A stretch of 64,000 nt of DNA from Termitomyces sp. T153. Taxonomy: Eukaryota > Basidiomycota > Agaricomycetes > Agaricales > Lyophyllaceae. The notes beneath the pieces were generated by a model. It worked only from the letters and a program-made list of their open reading frames with translations. It made no database searches and was not told the DNA's origin. Position 1 is the first letter of the stretch; each line of letters opens with the position of its first letter. The position numbers and the translations under genes were made by a program. Below are positions 59,699-64,000 of the stretch, in pieces. The stretch is from NCBI GenBank assembly GCA_018296165.2, contig JACKQL020000011.1:1116001-1180000 (forward strand). Reading direction: 5' to 3'.

Positions 59699-61503
59699 TT
59701 AACTCGAAGACGGTTTGGACTTGACTGGTGGTTTGTTGAGGACAAAGTGCCTGACAAGGTCAAGCGTTGCCGCCGCGTCCTCAAGGGAAGAATGGCCAAC
59801 AGTGCTGTCGTTCTGAATCGTAGATCCCAAGTGTTCACGCACTCTAAAAGTTTCATCAGGAGTCAAGTATGAGCCAGACTAAGAATGTACGTACAAGTCT
59901 TTGAGAGACCTGCGATAAGGCGGTCCCATACGATGAGGGAACAACACAACCGTGTCTATGCATCTATGGTGTATGATCCTGAGAGTCTTCAAGTCATTAT
60001 CGAGAGCATGGCCTATCAAGATGGTATTTGTGTTAATGAATTCGTCCAAGGATTTACGGATCGAGGCAAGGGGTAAAACAGCTGTTGCATAATTTTCGGG
60101 TGTGATGCCTGAAAATCGCGTGATATAGTCACTAGAGAGTTGTTAGTTCTGTGAGGCGGTTGTTGGAACAATTGCAGAGCCTACATGATCTCAACACCAT
60201 CGTCCATACGAACAAACTCGTCCAGAACCTCCTTTCCAGCTCCATCAACGACAGAAACGCGAGCTACGCGCATGCCACCAGTGGTATAGATCATCTCACA
60301 GTCCAATGCGGCCACGTCCAGCGCGGTGCTCGTAGGAGACGGAGATTCCAAAAAAGAAAACGGATGTCGAATATGAAGAACCTCTGCTTTATTCTCATAA
60401 AAGACATGTGGACCGTGCGTACATCCTTCACTATCCGCAACTGGGCGCGAGCAACAGTTGTATATTCGCGTTTTCTCGCCTAAAAGACCTGAGTTGAAAG
60501 TCTTTGGACGATTGATGTAAACACTCACCGCCGGCTGTGGTGGTAAAAGGTTTACCCCAGTGGTATACACATTTATCGGCTTCTTCTTTTCGTTTGACGA
60601 GAAAAGGTTGTGCACATCGTTCACACTTGGCGAGCTTGCCCTCCAGGCTTGGTTCGATCCCACCCGGAGCGTCTGGAATCTCGACAAAATAACCCCAACT
60701 CTCCAAATCTTCCTTGGACATGATGTACGGTTCCAGATTGTCCCGCGAAAGTTGCAGAGCTTGACGAGATTTACGCGCTTCTGCGCGCGCTGCTAGTTCT
60801 CCTTCCGTTCCAACAGAGTCATGATTAAGAGAGTCGGGTATCGCGCGACGTTTGAGAGCAGCTGCACATGTAATAACTGCCTGTTTTTGTACTTTGTAGA
60901 AAAAGTATGCATGGCAAGAGATATACGCCACTTACATTGCGGTAGGTCAGCTTGCTCGACTTTTTGTATATCTCTTCCTCTTGTTTGAGGGCATGTTCAG
61001 ACGCGAGACTGGGGTGCTTTGGGAGAACAGAGTGGTACAGGACGACGAAATGATCGTAAAGTGTCTTGAGCATTGTCTAAGCATTCATGGCTGAGCACAG
61101 GACAGATCTATGAATAGAATGGACGTACCTGTCGCACTGGCACGGGAACCAGAGACTGGGCAGCGTTGACCCGCAGGATCGGCACGCCGTCCTAGGAATC
61201 ATGAGTGAACGGTTAGCATAAAGCAAGAAGCCTGACATTTGTGTGTGATGCGGGTACTGGTCGCTGGGGCGGGGCGAGTTTCTGTAGTTTACGCGGCGGT
61301 TCACTCGGTGCGGCACCGGGTCTGATAGGGCTGGAGATAGGGCGTTTGGTGGGGACGGTCGAGGTCGATGCGGACTTGATGGGGATGACGAGGGCGGGCG
61401 GGGGTGAAATGTCCTTTTTATGGGAGAAAATGCAGCGTGGACGGGTGCATCCGGGGCCGTCGGGACAGCGCAGCGACTGGAACAGCCCAAGGGAGGAGAA
61501 CAT
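59699..61503 (-). CDS. REX3: RNA exonuclease 3 (DEDDh 3'-5' exonuclease)
   Basis: Rex-family nuclease that trims small structured RNAs such as RNase MRP RNA. Start MFSSLGLFQSLRCPDGPGCT (61501-61503) with a C3H-like motif (CTRPRCIFSH). After a disordered Pro/Ser-rich part come SSKLTYRN, LEPYIMSKEDLESWGYFVEI, a zinc-type KCERCAQPFLV with CVYHWGK, and the nuclease core: ExoI DVAALDCEMIYTTGGMRVAR, ExoII LIGHALDNDLKTL, ExoIII HSSLEDAAATLDLVRHFV. Acidic catalytic residues are present in all three motifs. Ends VKSKPSSS, TAA at 59699-59701. About six introns. Starts 255 bp from LAG1 in the opposite direction. Confidence 0.9.
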
Positions 61504-61758
61504 GCCAGCTTCGTGCACGTGATCCCGAGCCAGTCCAGAGGTAACTTGTACTTACTAAATGACGAAATATTACAACGAACAGCGAAATCAAACTCTGGAC
61601 CAGGCCAGGATGTTGGCGCTTGTTCTTCGGTCCGCATGTCCCAATTTGGTTAGCCCTTGAACATCTCTTTGCGATGAAACGTCCGTTCGAATGGCCAGGA
61701 ACGTGCACGTGATTCACAATAATTTGGTGCTCTCAAGGTTGCCAGTCTCTCACCGACC

Positions 61759-63495
61759 ATGTCTGCCAGAAAACGCGCAGGCCCTCTGGCCCTCAGCAAC
61801 GCCATCGAGTGTGTTATTTTTGCTCTGCCACCGCCACAACGCTCAATTTCGTTGCAGAGACGACCCAAATCACCACCTCACCGGTCCATTTCTCCCTCAG
61901 ACGTATGTATTCACGTCTTTCCCCGTGTCTATTCTTACCGTCGTCTTCAAGGCCCTTTTCCGCCACACCCCGCAGCCAATCTCCCGTCTCTCCAACAATA
62001 AAAGCCTGGGCTGCCCGTCCCGTCTCACCCTGGCTCCGCTGGGCAACACAGCCCTGTTTGTTCTCTTGCCTCCGTCATCCTACTTATCTCTGACCCTTTT
62101 TAGCATCCGCCGCAAAGCTTCTACTTGTTCCTGTCATCCTTTATCTAAACTGGGAGCTTACAGCCCCGTACCTTGCTCCTGGCTGGAAGAACCCGTTCGG
62201 TGCCTTCTTCCTGATCTCTGGCCTTGTCCCAACATCCAGTCCTGACGACCCGCGCTACCAGAAAACTTACCTTGACCTTCTCTTCATCGCCTACAATGTC
62301 ATCTTCTTCTCCCTGGTCCGCCAACTCATTGTCATCAAGGTCTGTAACCCCGTTGCCAGATACTTTGGCCTCAGAAAGAGTGGGAAAATCGAAAGGTTTG
62401 GCGAGCAAGGTTACGCCTTAGTGTATTTCGGCTTCTTTGGTGCTTGGGGCTATGTTAGTGACTTTCTCCTATCTACCATTCCCCATTCAAACCTTTTTCT
62501 AGCGTATCATGTCACAGCTCCCGACATACTGGTACCAGACCGAGTACTTCTGGATTGGTCTGTTGTTCCATTCCTAGACGAATTTCTCCAAAGTTCATCC
62601 GCGATGTTAGATTACCCCCACTGGGACATGAAGCCGGAACTCAAGAGATACTATCTCATGCAAATGGGTTACTGGCTTCAACAGTTAATTGTCCTCGTTC
62701 TCGGCTTGGAAAAGCCTCGTAAGGACTATACAGAACTCGTGGCGCACCACATAGTGACACTTTGGCTGGTCGGGTATGCACACAACATGGATCGCAACCG
62801 CTGTTTCAGTTCAATTGATCTTTTCTAGATGGAGCTATTTTATGAACATGACACTCATCGGCAATGCTGTTTACATGAGCATGGATATACCGGACTCATT
62901 TTTGGCCGTGAGTACGCTTTTTCGACTCTTTCATTACCCTACTGAGACATTAAAGAACAGTTCTCGAAACTATTGAACTATATCCAATGGAATAGAGCCA
63001 AGGTCTTTGCTTTTGTGGTCTTCTTGGCTGTTTGGTCGTAAGTAAAATCAAATGCAAATCTGGATTTATACTTATACTCATCTGGTGCAGGTACTTCCGG
63101 CACTGGCTCAACTTTAGAATTCTATGGTCAGTGTGGTACGAAATTCCCCTGATGCCGTGCGTACTTCCTTCAGTTCTTTCCTTTAGCATGCTGACTATCC
63201 TACAGTGAGTCATCAAAAATGTGGGATGCTTCAAGGGGCGTCTATTTTGTCTGGTGGATGACATATCAAGTCTTTACCCCGATATTACTTTTGCAATTCT
63301 TGAACTTGTTCTGGTACCTCCTGATGTTGCGTATCCTCCATAGGTCGGTTTCCCAGTTCTTTTGGTAGAAATATACTTCGACGACTAACTTTGATGTTTA
63401 GAGCTATATTTGCAGATAAGGTGAGCGATATCCGCTCCGATGATGAAGATGACGGCGAAGACGAGCCAAAAAAGGATAAGAAGGAGAAGAGTTGA
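61759..63495 (+). CDS. LAG1: Ceramide synthase (sphingoid base N-acyltransferase)
   Basis: ER membrane enzyme that joins fatty acyl-CoA to a sphingoid base. MSARKRAGPLALSNAIE, two short N-terminal exons (NHHLTGPFLPQT; SPTIKAWAARPVSPWLRWAT) and then AAKLLLVPVILYLNWELTAP, APGWKNPFGAFFLISGLVPT. The TLC domain follows: IAYNVIFFSLVRQLIVIKVC, FGEQGYALVYFGFFGAWGY, LPTYWYQTEYFWIDYPHWDM, YWLQQLIVLVLGLEKPRKDY, the catalytic His pair in ELVAHHIVTLWLVG, then GNAVYMSMDIPDSFLA and KLLNYIQWNRAKVFAFVVFL. Apparent reading breaks resolve with introns near 62449 and 62555. The C-terminal tail is acidic then Lys-rich (DDEDDGEDEPKKDKKEKS), TGA at 63493-63495. Confidence 0.93.
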
Positions 63496-63646
63496 CGACT
63501 TCTACGATTGTTAATGTATGTCCGGTCTGTATAATGCCTGGAGTACCGCTATATACCTCGATGAAATGTTTTAATATCGCTTTTTGGCATACATTGCTAG
63601 CCAGATATTAGGGCGCAGCACGAGAGATACATCACATCAGCTTTCT

Positions 63647-64000
63647 TCACCATGAGTTGACGATGTTCGAAGTGTGAGGCGCAAGGAGCCCCTCCTCATC
63701 CGAACGATCACTATCTTCTTCCTCTTTGAAATTGACCTTGACTCCTTCAGTCGTGCAGTCCGGCCATCTCTTTTGTCTTTGGATATCGACGGGGTCCCCC
63801 TCGGCCATAGAAATCATCGCTTCGAGTGTATACTGCTCACAGTGCTGAGTCTGGCGTGGAAGAAATCAGGCTTAATGTCACTCACATGTGCGTCATTCCC
63901 CGCGTTGTGCAGGTGCTTCGTTGGTATCTGTAAGTGAATGCACACACGTCCGAGGGACTTGCGGTCGGTTACACCTTCAAGAGCTGAGAAGAGATCTGAT
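63647..64000 (-). CDS. C-terminal part of a Gfd2/YDR514C-like protein (5' end outside window)
   Basis: Runs off the right edge. On the minus strand an exon encoding IPTKHLHNAGNDAH joins, through a 41-nt intron (GTGAGT...CTCAG), to HCEQYTLEAMISMAEGDPVD. It ends EEEDSDRSDEEGLL and TSNIVNSW with TGA at 63647-63649. The HNAGNDA plus YTLEA block is typical of the C-terminal RNase H-like (exonuclease fold) domain of fungal Gfd2/YDR514C proteins. The rest of the domain is not visible, so the assignment is moderate. Confidence 0.6.

Noticed and set aside
62421..62640. Possible frameshifts in LAG1
   Set aside because: Introns with donors at about 62453 and 62558 restore a continuous TLC domain.
1..64000. 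tRNA genes, rRNA, CRISPR arrays, complete transposons
   Set aside because: No tRNA B-box with matching A-box, no rRNA-like stretches, no regularly spaced repeats, and no transposase or reverse transcriptase motifs were seen. Weak or very degraded elements could be missed by eye.

Overview
This 64 kb window is nuclear DNA of a filamentous basidiomycete, most likely an Agaricomycete. Genes lie close together on both strands. Nearly all are interrupted by several introns of about 45-65 nt (gtnngn...yag). The recognisable proteins are standard fungal housekeeping proteins, and the fungal protein-kinase-like pattern (DRRF motif), the DUF2985 membrane protein and the PHAF1/UPF0183 homolog fit a mushroom-forming fungus. 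I see no tRNA, rRNA, CRISPR array, complete transposon or viral insertion. All exon structures are my own manual splice reconstructions.

Layout. 0-4.8 kb: two tandem glutaminase A-type secreted enzyme genes, the first cut by the window edge. 5-11.4 kb: a phosducin-like TXNDC9/PLP1 gene, an unrecognised ORF, the ribosome-rescue factor DOM34/Pelota and a CPD photolyase. 11.4-14.5 kb: a gene-poor pocket with a damaged kinase-like gene and weak hypothetical ORFs. 14.5-24 kb: cobalamin-independent methionine synthase, a Ran1-like kinase, xylitol dehydrogenase, a cytochrome b5 reductase-like flavoprotein and an acidic hypothetical protein. 24-36 kb: mitochondrial EF-G2 (MEF2), isoprenylcysteine methyltransferase (STE14), ribosomal protein L9, cleavage factor PCF11, PIN nuclease SWT1 and a GT32 MIPC-synthase-like SUR1. 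36-45 kb: an MFSD10-like transporter, pseudouridine synthase PUS7, orotidine decarboxylase URA3 and a DUF2985 membrane protein. 45.8-55.2 kb: one very large gene for the bridge-like lipid transfer protein FMP27/BLTP2. 55.6-64 kb: DNA polymerase epsilon subunit DPB2, a PHAF1 homolog, RNA exonuclease REX3, ceramide synthase LAG1 and the 3' end of a Gfd2/YDR514C-like gene.

The genes do not form an obvious operon-like pathway. Many sit as head-to-head pairs with very short shared upstream regions (PUS7/URA3 119 bp, MEF2/STE14 112 bp, DPB2/PHAF1 218 bp, REX3/LAG1 255 bp, kinase/XDH 417 bp). Three lipid-related genes (SUR1, FMP27, LAG1) occur within 30 kb, probably by chance.

Most unusual at sequence level: three GC-AG introns in three conserved genes, a 17-nt microexon in xylitol dehydrogenase that encodes a catalytic zinc ligand region, a large low-complexity RGG-rich insertion in PUS7, a possible dual-targeted photolyase start, and the decaying kinase-like locus. 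I found no convincing new defence or biosynthetic system.
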